In this document: piece by piece, positions 18,113 through 25,821 of the stretch
Numbering within the stretch: the stretch's first letter is position 1
Layout of the letters: the number at the start of each line of letters is the position of its first letter
Origin: Flavobacterium sediminilitoris
GTDB lineage: Bacteria; Bacteroidota; Bacteroidia; Flavobacteriales; Flavobacteriaceae
Direction: 5' to 3'
Assembly (NCBI RefSeq): GCF_023008245.1
Contig: NZ_CP090145.1
Span: forward strand, 62,001-126,000
DNA: 64,000 bases
Notes under the pieces: generated by a model
Seen by the model: only the letters and a program-made list of their open reading frames with translations
What the model was told of the DNA's origin: nothing
Database searches by the model: none
Made by a program: the position numbers and the translations under genes

Positions 18113-18135
18113 TAAACTAATTAACAAAATAGAAA

Positions 18136-18852
18136 ATGAAAAAATTATTACTTTTAGGAGTAGGATTGTTTGCTTTAGTAGCATGTGAGAAAAAAGAAAC
18201 TCCAAAAGGAAGCCTACATTTAACAGGAAACATTAAAGGATTAAGTCAAGGAAAATTATACCTTAAAAAAATAGAAGACACTACTTTCGTTACATTAGAC
18301 AGTATTATTATTAAAGGTAATTCAAACTTTGAAAGTACAGTTAAATTAAAAAGTCCTGAAGTTTTATATTTATTTTTAGATAGAGGGCAAACAAACTCTA
18401 TAGACAATAGCCTTCCTTTTTTTGCTGAACCTGGTGAAATGAATATTGATGCTAATCTTAAAGAATTTTATGCTTCAGCAAAAGTCACAGGTTCTAAAAA
18501 TCATGAATTATTAACAGAATTCAATAGTTACAGAACAAAATTTAATGAGCAAAGTTTAAAATTGGTAGAAAAGAAAATCAAAGAAGGGTTTAATTTAAGT
18601 GAAAAAACAGCCGATAGTATTAACGATGCATACCAAAAAATTTTAACTAGAAAATATCGATATACTGCAAATTTTGCTGCTACTCATAGTGATTTTGAAA
18701 TTGCTCCATATTTAGCTTTAACAGAAATAGGAGATATAAATATTGCTTATTTAGATACCATTGCAAAACATTTAACTCCTAAAATTACCAATTCAAAATA
18801 TGGAAAACTCTTAACAAAACATATTAAAGACAGAAAACAAAACGAAAAATAG
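18136..18852 (+). CDS. DUF4369 domain lipoprotein without thioredoxin domain
   Basis: A 238-residue lipoprotein (ALVAC, Cys17). Residues 25-130 match DUF4369: LTGNIKGLSQGKLYLKK, then FVTLDSIIIKGNSNFES, then PFFAEPGEMNI. In Bacteroidetes this domain usually sits at the N-terminus of periplasmic TlpA/AhpC-type thiol oxidoreductases. Here the C-terminal half is helical and charged (LLTEFNSYRTKFNEQSLKL onward), and no CxxC or thioredoxin fold follows. It may be a stand-alone scaffold or a protein that has lost its redox domain. It lies downstream of the DUF819 gene and ends in a long perfect terminator. Confidence 0.8.
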   Translation: MKKLLLLGVGLFALVACEKKETPKGSLHLTGNIKGLSQGKLYLKKIEDTTFVTLDSIIIKGNSNFESTVKLKSPEVLYLFLDRGQTNSIDNSLPFFAEPGEMNIDANLKEFYASAKVTGSKNHELLTEFNSYRTKFNEQSLKLVEKKIKEGFNLSEKTADSINDAYQKILTRKYRYTANFAATHSDFEIAPYLALTEIGDINIAYLDTIAKHLTPKITNSKYGKLLTKHIKDRKQNEK

Positions 18853-18868
18853 ATTTATTTTATTTAAC

Positions 18869-18914
18869 AAAACAACAAAGAGCAAATTAAACATTTGCTC
18901 TTTGTTGTTTTAAC
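18869..18914. terminator. long perfect hairpin terminator
   Basis: A 19-base perfect inverted repeat (arms 18869-18887 and 18893-18911, loop TAAAC) has terminal A and T runs, so it could work in both directions. It closes the DUF4369 gene. Confidence 0.85.
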
Positions 18915-19102
18915 TATATCTGTAAGCTATATGTACTACAAATGACACATTAATATTACAAGAAATATGATCTTCTATTTTTTATAATTTTAAAAAGGCG
19001 TCTTTATGAAAACTACAAGACTCTTTAAAAAGTCTAAAGTAAATTCTAATTGATTATTACTTTATAAAAACAACGTTTCTTGTTTTAAAAAGGGCTATAA
19101 AT
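18915..19102. other. non-coding gap before the tRNA terminator
   Basis: AT-rich stretch with no credible reading frame on either strand. No strong promoter or structured element was seen apart from a minor 6-bp hairpin near 19019-19036 (AGACTC/AAGTCT-like). Confidence 0.5.
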
Positions 19103-19129
19103 AAAAAGACCATCATTTCTGATGGTCTT
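19103..19129 (-). terminator. terminator of the tRNA-Thr transcript
   Basis: Stem AAGACCATCA/TGATGGTCTT with a 4-base loop. On the minus strand it is followed by TTTTTAT. It lies about ten bases past the tRNA 3' end. Confidence 0.85.
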
Positions 19130-19137
19130 AAAAATAG

Positions 19138-19211
19138 AGCCGATGGAGGGACTCGAACCCACGACCTGCTGATTACAAATCAGCTGCTCTAGCCAGCTGA
19201 GCTACACCGGC
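19138..19211 (-). tRNA. tRNA-Thr(UGU)
   Basis: On the minus strand the cloverleaf reads acceptor GCCGGTG pairing with CATCGGC, the D-arm GCTCAGCTGGCTAGAGC, and anticodon arm GCTGA-TTTGTAA-TCAGC with anticodon TGT. The T-arm contains GTGGGTTCGAGTCCC. One G-T pair lies in the acceptor stem. No CCA is encoded, as normal in this phylum, and the discriminator base is T. A hairpin terminator follows directly. Confidence 0.97.
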
Positions 19212-19286
19212 AACTCTATTGCGGTGCAAATATAATCCAGTTTTTTATATTTGCAAAAAAAAATCGCAATTTTTTATCTATTTTTT

Positions 19287-19556
19287 CTAGTTTAATCCGT
19301 TGATTTTTTCAACTATTTGATTAGCAGTAGCTTCGTAATCTTTACGAATTTGAGAAAAATGAGATTTTTTATTTTCAACATCTCTTTGGCTTATTCTTGT
19401 TACCAATGCATCATAATTATCATAGATTTCATCAACAATAGCATCTGTAGCTTCTGTTGGTTTTCCTCCATGAGTCATTTCCCATACATAAACGATGTTT
19501 ACTAAATCTCCTAAAACGTAGTTGATTTCTTTTTTCAAGTTTTTAACGCTTGCCAT
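19287..19556 (-). CDS. conserved small protein of unknown function
   Basis: An 89-residue acidic/basic mixed, mostly helical protein starting MASVKNLKKEINYVLGDLVN. No signal peptide and no membrane segment. A mid-segment WEMTHGGKPTEATDAIVDEI and a C-terminal helix (FSQIRKDYEATANQIVEKI) are visible. I recognise the pattern as a conserved flavobacterial hypothetical protein but know of no function. The start at 19556 is chosen because a -7 box at 19581-19588 lies exactly where the longer frame would begin (ATG 19583). It precedes the tRNA-Thr gene on the same strand, but the tRNA is probably transcribed separately. Confidence 0.75.
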   Translation of the reverse strand: MASVKNLKKEINYVLGDLVNIVYVWEMTHGGKPTEATDAIVDEIYDNYDALVTRISQRDVENKKSHFSQIRKDYEATANQIVEKINGLN

Positions 19557-19580
19557 TTTGTATTTATTTAAAATTTGATG

Positions 19581-19588
19581 CAAAATTA
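19581..19588 (-). promoter_or_regulatory. -7 promoter element (TAATTTTG)
   Basis: Minus-strand TAnnTTTG match, 25 bases before the start at 19556. It excludes the upstream ATG at 19583 as the translation start. Confidence 0.5.
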
Positions 19589-19613
19589 AGCAATATATTC
19601 TAATGATAATGAA

Positions 19614-20579
19614 TTAAATAGAAATTTCTAAAATAGTAGCTTCTCCACTCATATCAACACCTTGAATACTTGCTGGTAATAAAACAGTATCTCCGTTTTT
19701 AAAATTATAGTTTTCTTCTTCATAAGAAAGAGTAAAATGGCCTTCTGTACACATTAAAACTGTAAAGGCATCTCTTTTTTTATTCCATGTAACTTCCCCT
19801 TTTAACGAAAGAATATTGGTCTTAAAATAATCACAATCTACAACTTTATTTAATTGATTATTATTTAATTCATAATTGACCTTAGCTTGGGTTGTATTAT
19901 AATTTATAGCATCTAAAGCTAATTCGGTATGCAATTCTCTTTCATTCCCATTTGCATCTACTCTATCCCAATCGTATATTCTATATGTTATATCGCTCGT
20001 TTGTTGAATCTCTGCTATAACAATTCCAGCTCCTATTGCATGGATAGTTCCTGTTTCTAAAAAAAACACATCCCCTTTTTTAACAGGCATTTCGTTTAAA
20101 ATAGAAACAAGTGTTTTATTTTCTAAATGAGCTAAATATTCTTCTTTATTTGAATTTTCTTTAAAACCAACAACCAAACGGGCATTATCATCAGCTTGCA
20201 TCACGTACCACATTTCTGTTTTTCCAAAAGAATTATGTCTTTTTTTAGCCAATTCGTCATTTGGATGCAATTGAATAGATAAATCTTGTTGCGCATCAAT
20301 AAACTTAAAAAGTAAAGGAAATTGATTTCCAAATCGATCTAAAACAGATTTTCCTAAAAAGTCTTCAGGGTATAATGCTATAATATCATTTATATTTTTC
20401 CCTTCTAAAAAACCACTATTCACCACACTCACATCATTAGGAACTGTTGATATTTCCCAACTTTCACCTGTTATATCCGAATTAATTAATTTATTTAAAT
20501 ATGTTTGAAGTTTTGTTCCTCCCCATATTCTTTCTTTTAAAATAGGATTAAATGTAAGAGGATATAATTTTGTACTCAT
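19614..20579 (-). CDS. manA: type I mannose-6-phosphate isomerase
   Basis: A 321-residue zinc-dependent cupin enzyme that interconverts mannose 6-phosphate and fructose 6-phosphate in the cytosol, feeding GDP-mannose synthesis for surface glycans. Diagnostic motifs: SIQLHPNDELAKK (zinc-binding His near 102), KTEMWYV near 120, and ETGTIHAIGAGIVIAEIQQ followed by SDITYRIYDWDR. The last contains the catalytic arginine region. Length and order match the short class of type I enzymes. It is the last gene of the idi-queD-bcp-manA run, with a 35-base gap from bcp. Confidence 0.93.
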   Translation of the reverse strand: MSTKLYPLTFNPILKERIWGGTKLQTYLNKLINSDITGESWEISTVPNDVSVVNSGFLEGKNINDIIALYPEDFLGKSVLDRFGNQFPLLFKFIDAQQDLSIQLHPNDELAKKRHNSFGKTEMWYVMQADDNARLVVGFKENSNKEEYLAHLENKTLVSILNEMPVKKGDVFFLETGTIHAIGAGIVIAEIQQTSDITYRIYDWDRVDANGNERELHTELALDAINYNTTQAKVNYELNNNQLNKVVDCDYFKTNILSLKGEVTWNKKRDAFTVLMCTEGHFTLSYEEENYNFKNGDTVLLPASIQGVDMSGEATILEISI

Positions 20580-20614
20580 ACTGCGAAAATTATTTAAAAT
20601 TGGGTTTTCTACAA

Positions 20615-21067
20615 CTATTCTGTCATTTTTTGAATAATCTCTTTTGCTTTTTGAACATGATTTTTAGCTGACATGCTATTAAAGATAAATTGAATAATTC
20701 CATTTTTATCCATTACATAAGTAACTCTACCTGGAATTAATCCGAAGAGATTTGAAGGCACTCCAAAAAGCTTTCTGATTTTTTTATCATTATCCGATAA
20801 TAATAGAAAAGGTAATTTATATTTTTGAGCAAATTTTTCATGAGATTCATTAGAATCTCCACTTATTCCAATAACTTCTGCTCCTAATTCTTTAAACGTT
20901 TCATATTCATCCCTAAAACCACATGCCTGAGTAGTACAACCTGGTGTATCATCTTTAGGGTAGAAATAAATCACTAATGGCTTTCCTTTATACTTATCCC
21001 AATTAAAGACTGCATTATTATCCTCATTAAAAAAACAAGGTATTTTATCTCCAATTTTTAATGCCAT
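20615..21067 (-). CDS. bcp: thioredoxin-dependent peroxiredoxin (BCP/PrxQ type)
   Basis: A 150-residue cytosolic peroxidase of the PrxQ/BCP subfamily that reduces hydrogen peroxide and organic hydroperoxides using thioredoxin. The active site DDTPGCTTQACGFRD contains peroxidatic Cys44 and resolving Cys49, spaced as in helix-resolving BCP proteins. IYFYPKDD and the later VTYVMDKNGII strand are typical. The start codon lies one base from the queD stop, so the two are almost surely cotranscribed. The enzyme is intact. Confidence 0.93.
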   Translation of the reverse strand: MALKIGDKIPCFFNEDNNAVFNWDKYKGKPLVIYFYPKDDTPGCTTQACGFRDEYETFKELGAEVIGISGDSNESHEKFAQKYKLPFLLLSDNDKKIRKLFGVPSNLFGLIPGRVTYVMDKNGIIQFIFNSMSAKNHVQKAKEIIQKMTE

Positions 21068-21068
21068 T

Positions 21069-21479
21069 TTAATTTCCTTTATAGGTTACAAAGTTTCTTG
21101 GCGTTTCATATAAAACAATTTCCAAATCTTTATTTTCATCAATAAAAGGTCTTAATTTATTCCAAATTACAATGGCTATATTTTCAGCAGTTGGATTTAA
21201 ATCTTGAAATTCTATAACATCTAAATTTAAATTTTTATGATCAAAAGTATGTTCTATATGTTCTTTGATTAAATCAGATAAAATTTTAACATCAATTACA
21301 AATCCTGTTTCTTGATCTACTTCACCTGTAACACTTACTATTAGTTCATAATTATGCCCATGAAAATTTGGATTATTACATTTACCGAAAATGGCATTGT
21401 TTTTCTCTTCAGACCAATCTTTTCTATATAATCTATGAGCAGAATTAAAATGTGCTTTCCTTGAAACAGTTACTCGCAT
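21069..21479 (-). CDS. queD: 6-carboxy-5,6,7,8-tetrahydropterin synthase (QueD/PTPS family)
   Basis: A 136-residue T-fold enzyme that converts dihydroneopterin triphosphate to 6-carboxytetrahydropterin in preQ0/queuosine synthesis. Zinc ligands are visible: His15 in FNSAHRL and His40/His42 in NFHGHNY. The catalytic Cys34 lies in FGKCNNP, and a Asp/His pair in HTFDHKNLN completes the site. The Glu near the end (LYETPRN) binds the pterin. Other queuosine genes are not in the window, so a pure pterin-related role cannot be excluded. It lies 24 bases downstream of idi. Confidence 0.9.
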   Translation of the reverse strand: MRVTVSRKAHFNSAHRLYRKDWSEEKNNAIFGKCNNPNFHGHNYELIVSVTGEVDQETGFVIDVKILSDLIKEHIEHTFDHKNLNLDVIEFQDLNPTAENIAIVIWNKLRPFIDENKDLEIVLYETPRNFVTYKGN

Positions 21480-21503
21480 TTTTTATTACTAATATTTTAA
21501 AAA

Positions 21504-22031
21504 TTAAACTTTATGATTTTCTAAAAAATGATAAAACTCATCGAATATAATTTTAAACCAAACGGTGTAAACATCTGGATTTACAAGCATATCTTCTTTT
21601 ACATCTTCAATTTTCATCCATTTCCAGCTTTCTACTTCTTCTTTGTTTATGTTAGGTTCTTCATTATAATGTCCAATCATTACATGATCTAATTCATGCT
21701 CCGTTAGACCATTATCAAAAGGCGCTTTATAAATAAAATGAAAAAGTTCTTTTAAGTCAGTAACAAAACCCATTTCTTCCATTAATCGCCTCTTTCCTGC
21801 CTGAATATTAGTTTCACTTGGACGTTGATGACTACAACAAGTATTAGTCCACAACAAAGGAGAATGGTATTTATGAGCTGCTCTTTGTTGAAGCATTATT
21901 TCGTTATTATCGTTTAAAACAAAAACCGAAAAAGCTCTATGTAACAATGCATGTTCATGAGCCTCAATTTTTTCCATTAACCCAATAGGTTCATCGTTTA
22001 TATCTACTAAAATTACTTTTTCTTCTTTCAT
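21504..22031 (-). CDS. idi: isopentenyl-diphosphate delta-isomerase, type 1
   Basis: A 175-residue Nudix-fold enzyme interconverting isopentenyl and dimethylallyl diphosphate in isoprenoid synthesis, and so a supplier of carotenoid precursors for the crt genes at 41-44 kb. The active site carries Cys65/Cys66 in TNTCCSHQRP and Glu85/Glu86 in RRLMEEMGF. LLHRAFSVFVLN and LLQQRA-type strands are standard. I start at ATG 22031: the frame is open 49 codons further upstream, but a -7 box sits at 22050-22057 and conserved sequence begins here. It heads the idi-queD-bcp-manA operon. Confidence 0.93.
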   Translation of the reverse strand: MKEEKVILVDINDEPIGLMEKIEAHEHALLHRAFSVFVLNDNNEIMLQQRAAHKYHSPLLWTNTCCSHQRPSETNIQAGKRRLMEEMGFVTDLKELFHFIYKAPFDNGLTEHELDHVMIGHYNEEPNINKEEVESWKWMKIEDVKEDMLVNPDVYTVWFKIIFDEFYHFLENHKV

Positions 22032-22049
22032 AATCTTATTATAATCTCT

Positions 22050-22057
22050 CAAAAGTA
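22050..22057 (-). promoter_or_regulatory. -7 promoter element (TACTTTTG) for the idi operon
   Basis: Minus-strand TAnnTTTG match placed 18 bases before the idi ATG at 22031. It shows that the in-frame upstream extension is not translated from this transcript. Confidence 0.5.
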
Positions 22058-22215
22058 CAAAAAAAGTTTGGCTTCTAATTGTCTTTCCTTTTTTGTATCC
22101 CGTTTCTTTAAAAGAAATAGTGGTTATTCCATTTTCATAACATCTTTTTTTCCTTTCAAACAAAATATTGAAAATCAATTTCTTAAATAAGTTATATAAG
22201 CTAAAATTATTATTG

Positions 22216-22223
22216 TATCTTTG
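22216..22223 (+). promoter_or_regulatory. -7 promoter element (TATCTTTG) with long leader to cold-shock gene
   Basis: TAnnTTTG match. Transcription from here would give a leader of about 120 bases before the ATG at 22350, far longer than elsewhere in the window. The leader includes a small TACTT-CTCG-AAGTA hairpin at 22266-22279. Long leaders are known to control csp mRNAs in other bacteria. Confidence 0.5.
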
Positions 22224-22349
22224 CTAAACAGAAATTTAATAAATCCTTCCTTATTTACTCTTAATTACTTCTCGAAGTACTATCTCAACAGAGCAATAAC
22301 TAGCCTTTTTAAATTTTTTATATTAATCACTTAAAATTAAATTCAGTTA

Positions 22350-22796
22350 ATGGCAAGACCTCAAGAAACGTTTAACAAAAAAGAAAAAGAAAAACTTCGC
22401 TTAAAAAAGAAGCAAGAAAAACAACAAAAAAAAGAAGCAAGAAAAGCTAATCCAAAATTAGCTGGTGAAGATTTATATGTTTATGTTGATGAAAATGGAC
22501 ATTTAACAGATACTCCACCAGATCCTTCTAAGAAAATAGTTGTTGATGTTGAAAGCATCGAAATTGGTATACCAAAAAGAGAAGAATCAGAAGAAATAGA
22601 TACTGAAAGAAAAGGTATTGTTGATTTTTATGACACTTCAAAAGGTTTTGGCTTTATAAAAGAAATTGATTCTGATAATAAGTTTTTCTTCCACGTTAAA
22701 GGTTTAATTGATGAAGTAAAAGAAGGCAACAAAGTTACTTATGAACTTGAAAAAGGAATGAAAGGGATGAATGCTGTAAGAGTTAAAAAAATCTAA
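22350..22796 (+). CDS. cold-shock-domain protein with basic N-terminal extension
   Basis: A 148-residue protein with two parts. Residues 1-35 are strongly basic and lysine-rich (KKEKEKLRLKKKQEKQQKK), a likely RNA-binding coil. Residues about 86-148 form a cold-shock OB fold: GIVDFYDTSKGFGFIKE contains the RNP1-like KGFGFI, and KFFFHVKGL corresponds to RNP2 (normally VFVH). It probably binds single-stranded RNA and acts in translation or ribosome-linked functions. A middle segment (DLYVYVDENGHLTDTPPDPS) is shared by related flavobacterial proteins. The long untranslated leader suggests post-transcriptional control. It ends in a very long perfect terminator. Confidence 0.88.
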   Translation: MARPQETFNKKEKEKLRLKKKQEKQQKKEARKANPKLAGEDLYVYVDENGHLTDTPPDPSKKIVVDVESIEIGIPKREESEEIDTERKGIVDFYDTSKGFGFIKEIDSDNKFFFHVKGLIDEVKEGNKVTYELEKGMKGMNAVRVKKI

Positions 22797-22808
22797 TTTA
22801 GATATATA

Positions 22809-22857
22809 CATTATAAAACAAAAGGGATAGCAATGCTATCCCTTTTGTTTTATAATG
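22809..22857. terminator. 23-bp perfect bidirectional terminator
   Basis: Arms 22809-22831 and 22835-22857 are exact complements around the loop AAT. The core GGGATAGC is flanked by A-rich and T-rich runs, suiting both directions. It overlaps the last codons of the convergent flavoprotein gene (stop at 22850-22852). Confidence 0.9.
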
Positions 22858-24406
22858 CATCCTTCACTTTCAAAGCACATTTTTCTCCATCAATTGCAGC
22901 AGAAATAATTCCACCTGCATAACCAGCTCCTTCTCCACAAGGATACAATCCTTTAATTTGAAGGTGTTCTAATGTTACAGAATCTCTGGGAATCCTAACT
23001 GGTGATGACGTTCTACTTTCTGGAGCATGTAATATTGCATCATTTGTAAAATACCCATTCATAGATTTTCCAAATTGTACAAAACCCTCACGCATTGTTT
23101 GAGTTAAAAAACTAGGAAATACTTCTCCTAACTCAACAGCAGTTGTCCCTGGAACATAAGATGTTTTAGGAATATTTGATGATACTTTTTTCTGAGTAAA
23201 ATCGACCATTTTTTGCGCAGGTACTTTTTGAGTTGAACCTGCTAATTGCCAAGCCTTTTGTTCTATTGCTTTTTGAAATTCCATTCCTGCTAAAGGTCCA
23301 AATTTTGCAAAAGGTTTAAAATCTTCTAATTTCAACTCTACAACAATTCCAGAATTTGCTGTTACTTGATCTCTTTTTGAAGGAGACCAACCATTTGTAA
23401 CCACTTCTCCAGGACTTGTAGCACAAGGAGCTATAACTCCACCAGGACACATACAAAAAGAGTACATTCCTCTTCCAGATACCTGTTTTACAATAGAATA
23501 TGGTGCTGGCGGTAAAAATTCACCTCTAAAATCACATGAATATTGAATTTTATCAATCAGTTCTTGTGGATGTTCTGCACGAACACCTAATGCAAAAGGT
23601 TTTGCCTCTATATGTATTTTCTTTTTATCTAATAATTCAAAAATATCGCGAGCAGAATGTCCTGTTGCTAAAATTAACTTATTTGCATGTATAACACTTC
23701 CATCTTGTAAAACAACACCATCAACTTCCTGATTTTTAATTAGGATATCTACTACTTTTGTATCAAATAAAACTTGACCTCCACAAGTTATAATCTTTTC
23801 TCTAATATCTTGTATAATTTGTGGCAGTTTGTTAGTTCCAATATGTGGATGTGCTTCAATTAAAATTTCATTCGAAGCTCCAAAACCAACTAATAATTGT
23901 AATATTCTATCTACATCACCTCTTTTCTTTGATCTTGTATACAATTTTCCATCAGAATAAGTTCCTGCACCACCTTCTCCAAAACAATAATTCGAATCCT
24001 CATTAACTATATGATCTACATTTATTGCTTTTAAATCGCGACGTCTACCTCTTACATCTTTCCCTCTTTCTAATACTATTGGTTTTAAACCTAATTCTAT
24101 TAATTGTAATGCAGCAAATAAACCTGCTGGACCAGCTCCTACAACTAAAACTTCTTTAGCATTGGTTACAATAGGATAATCTGGTAATTCAATTTTTGAT
24201 TCAACAAAAGGTTCTCCAACTAGAAAAACATTTGCTTTAATATTTATTTTAATGGCTTTTTGCCTTGCATCAATAGAACGTTTAACTATAACTACTTTTT
24301 GAATTTCTTTTGGAGAAACCTGAAATAATTTAGCAACATGATTGGCTAACAAAACTTCGTTAGCTGCTACTTCTGGTGATACTTGAAATTGAAATTCGCG
24401 AGGCAT
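22850..24406 (-). CDS. FAD-dependent dehydrogenase (COG2509 type)
   Basis: A 518-residue cytosolic flavoprotein. An N-terminal domain of about 85 residues (IDARQKAIKINIKANVFL) precedes the Rossmann FAD-binding motif VLVVGAGPAGLFAALQL near residue 97. Then come LERGKDVRGRRRDLKAI, the conserved NYCFGEGGAGTYSDGKLYTR, and the C-terminal ESRTSSPVRIPRD and GLYPCGEGAGYAGGIISAA. Together these mark the uncharacterised COG2509 family of FAD-dependent dehydrogenases. The reaction is not established. It has its own -7 box upstream, and its 3' end lies within a bidirectional terminator shared with the cold-shock gene. Confidence 0.9.
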   Translation of the reverse strand: MPREFQFQVSPEVAANEVLLANHVAKLFQVSPKEIQKVVIVKRSIDARQKAIKINIKANVFLVGEPFVESKIELPDYPIVTNAKEVLVVGAGPAGLFAALQLIELGLKPIVLERGKDVRGRRRDLKAINVDHIVNEDSNYCFGEGGAGTYSDGKLYTRSKKRGDVDRILQLLVGFGASNEILIEAHPHIGTNKLPQIIQDIREKIITCGGQVLFDTKVVDILIKNQEVDGVVLQDGSVIHANKLILATGHSARDIFELLDKKKIHIEAKPFALGVRAEHPQELIDKIQYSCDFRGEFLPPAPYSIVKQVSGRGMYSFCMCPGGVIAPCATSPGEVVTNGWSPSKRDQVTANSGIVVELKLEDFKPFAKFGPLAGMEFQKAIEQKAWQLAGSTQKVPAQKMVDFTQKKVSSNIPKTSYVPGTTAVELGEVFPSFLTQTMREGFVQFGKSMNGYFTNDAILHAPESRTSSPVRIPRDSVTLEHLQIKGLYPCGEGAGYAGGIISAAIDGEKCALKVKDAL

Positions 24407-24431
24407 CTCTTTTTTTGATTTATTATTTTTG

Positions 24432-24439
24432 CAAAAGTA
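24432..24439 (-). promoter_or_regulatory. -7 promoter element (TACTTTTG)
   Basis: Minus-strand TAnnTTTG match 25 bases before the start of the COG2509 flavoprotein gene. Confidence 0.5.
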
Positions 24440-24453
24440 ATCAATTGATTTTA

Positions 24454-25500
24454 TTATTTTGACTCAAAAGCTCTCAATGCAAAAGAGGCCAACCAATGTT
24501 CCCCTTCATAATTTCCATCTACAACAGAAGGTAGTGAAAATTGTAAATGTTCGTCGGCTATTTTTTTTAAATGAAAGAATATTTTAGGATATTGATTACT
24601 TAATGTATACAAATTCCAGGCTCTACTAAAGTTTAACCCATCAAGATGTACTAAATGACCATCTGTCCTATCTGAAACTTTTGCCGTTTCCCATTGAAAT
24701 TTCTTTTTAAACAAGCTTGGTGCAAATTTATTTAACCATGATAAAAATTCTTTTTCAGTCAAAATGCGTTGCATCAAACCTATTTCTTCCATACATGGCG
24801 ATAAAAAATCAGTTCCACTTGGTTCCCATGTAAACGGACAATTTTCATCTTTCAAATACATTCTTAACGCATTCTCTTTAATTATTTTTTGAAAGTTTAG
24901 ATTATTTGAATACACAGCATAATCCCATGCATTTGTTAATCCGAAAGCAGTATTTGAATGTGTTCCTACTCTAATTGGATATAATAATTTAGGTAAAAAT
25001 TCTGAATATCTCTCAATTAATAAATTAGTTAACGGTTTTAAATTTTCGGCTAATGGTTTTGCAAAACTTTCTTCGCTTTGTTCTAATTCTAATTGAAGTT
25101 TTAATAACCAATTCCAACCATAAGTACGCTCGAAAGACTTTTCATGAGCTTTATTAAAATACTCCATTTCTTTTACGATATTATCTTCTGATAAATTCAC
25201 TTCTAGTTTTTGAATTATTTCTTCTTTATTATCTAGACTCTTAAAATTATTAATCAAATAGACCAAACTCCAATGGCCATGAACAGAAGAATGCCAATCG
25301 AAACAACCATAAAAAGCAGGATGAAGCTCTTTTGGAGACTGTAACTCTGAATCATTAATTAATAATTGATTCAATTTATTCGGATATTCTTGTTGTAAAC
25401 ATTTTATAGGTAATGTTGCTAAATGATTAGCTTGTTCTAAGGTTAGTTCTTGGGAAAATAGTTGACCAACTATAAAAACAAAGAAGATTGAGTATTTCAT
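24454..25500 (-). CDS. DUF2891 family secreted protein
   Basis: A 348-residue protein with a signal peptide (MKYSIFFVFIVGQLFSQ). The family signature GCFDWHSSVHGHWSLVYLI lies near residue 64. Further conserved segments are YGWNWLLKLQLEL, GTHSNTAFGLT, CPFTWEPSGTDFLSPC, HLVHLDGLNFSRAWNLY and EGEHWLASFALRA. The helical, tryptophan- and histidine-rich pattern resembles an alpha/alpha-barrel, but no enzymatic role is known. It is divergent from a small conserved protein gene, with back-to-back -7 boxes ten bases apart in the 84-base intergenic space. Confidence 0.88.
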   Translation of the reverse strand: MKYSIFFVFIVGQLFSQELTLEQANHLATLPIKCLQQEYPNKLNQLLINDSELQSPKELHPAFYGCFDWHSSVHGHWSLVYLINNFKSLDNKEEIIQKLEVNLSEDNIVKEMEYFNKAHEKSFERTYGWNWLLKLQLELEQSEESFAKPLAENLKPLTNLLIERYSEFLPKLLYPIRVGTHSNTAFGLTNAWDYAVYSNNLNFQKIIKENALRMYLKDENCPFTWEPSGTDFLSPCMEEIGLMQRILTEKEFLSWLNKFAPSLFKKKFQWETAKVSDRTDGHLVHLDGLNFSRAWNLYTLSNQYPKIFFHLKKIADEHLQFSLPSVVDGNYEGEHWLASFALRAFESK

Positions 25501-25516
25501 TTGATAAAGTTTTTCT

Positions 25517-25524
25517 CAAATTTA
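25517..25524 (-). promoter_or_regulatory. -7 promoter element (TAAATTTG) for DUF2891
   Basis: Minus-strand TAnnTTTG match 16 bases before the DUF2891 ATG. It is back to back with the plus-strand box at 25534. Confidence 0.5.
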
Positions 25525-25533
25525 ATAAAAAGC

Positions 25534-25541
25534 TACCTTTG
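25534..25541 (+). promoter_or_regulatory. -7 promoter element (TACCTTTG)
   Basis: TAnnTTTG match for the divergent 78-residue protein. The two polymerase sites overlap and should compete. Confidence 0.5.
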
Positions 25542-25584
25542 AATATCGGTTTTTTTGAAAAACGATTCAATAAAATTAACACAA

Positions 25585-25821
25585 ATGCGTAAAATAAAAT
25601 TAATTTGGGATTTTAGAGGTCAAGCTGCTGCTAAAACAGCCGAGCATCATGAAATTCATTTAAAAGAGTACATTGAAATTGAAAAACTTCCTTTAAATAT
25701 CACTGGTTTTGATATTATTAATGAAATGCATGCTGTTGCATTTATAATAGTTGAAGAACAAAATATGATTGAAGTTAGAGATGCTTTAAAACCTCATCGT
25801 GGTGAAGTTTATACTTCCTAA
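25585..25821 (+). CDS. conserved small protein of unknown function
   Basis: A 78-residue soluble protein starting MRKIKLIWDFRGQAAAKTAE. The length, histidines (AEHHEIHLKEY) and the alternating beta-alpha pattern ending ALKPHRGEVYTS suggest a small ferredoxin-like or dimeric alpha/beta fold. I recognise it as a conserved flavobacterial hypothetical protein and assign no function. The ATG at 25585 follows a -7 box by 43 bases; a longer frame to 25555 would add ten unconserved residues. Its stop codon overlaps that of the convergent AraC regulator by three bases. Confidence 0.75.
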   Translation: MRKIKLIWDFRGQAAAKTAEHHEIHLKEYIEIEKLPLNITGFDIINEMHAVAFIIVEEQNMIEVRDALKPHRGEVYTS

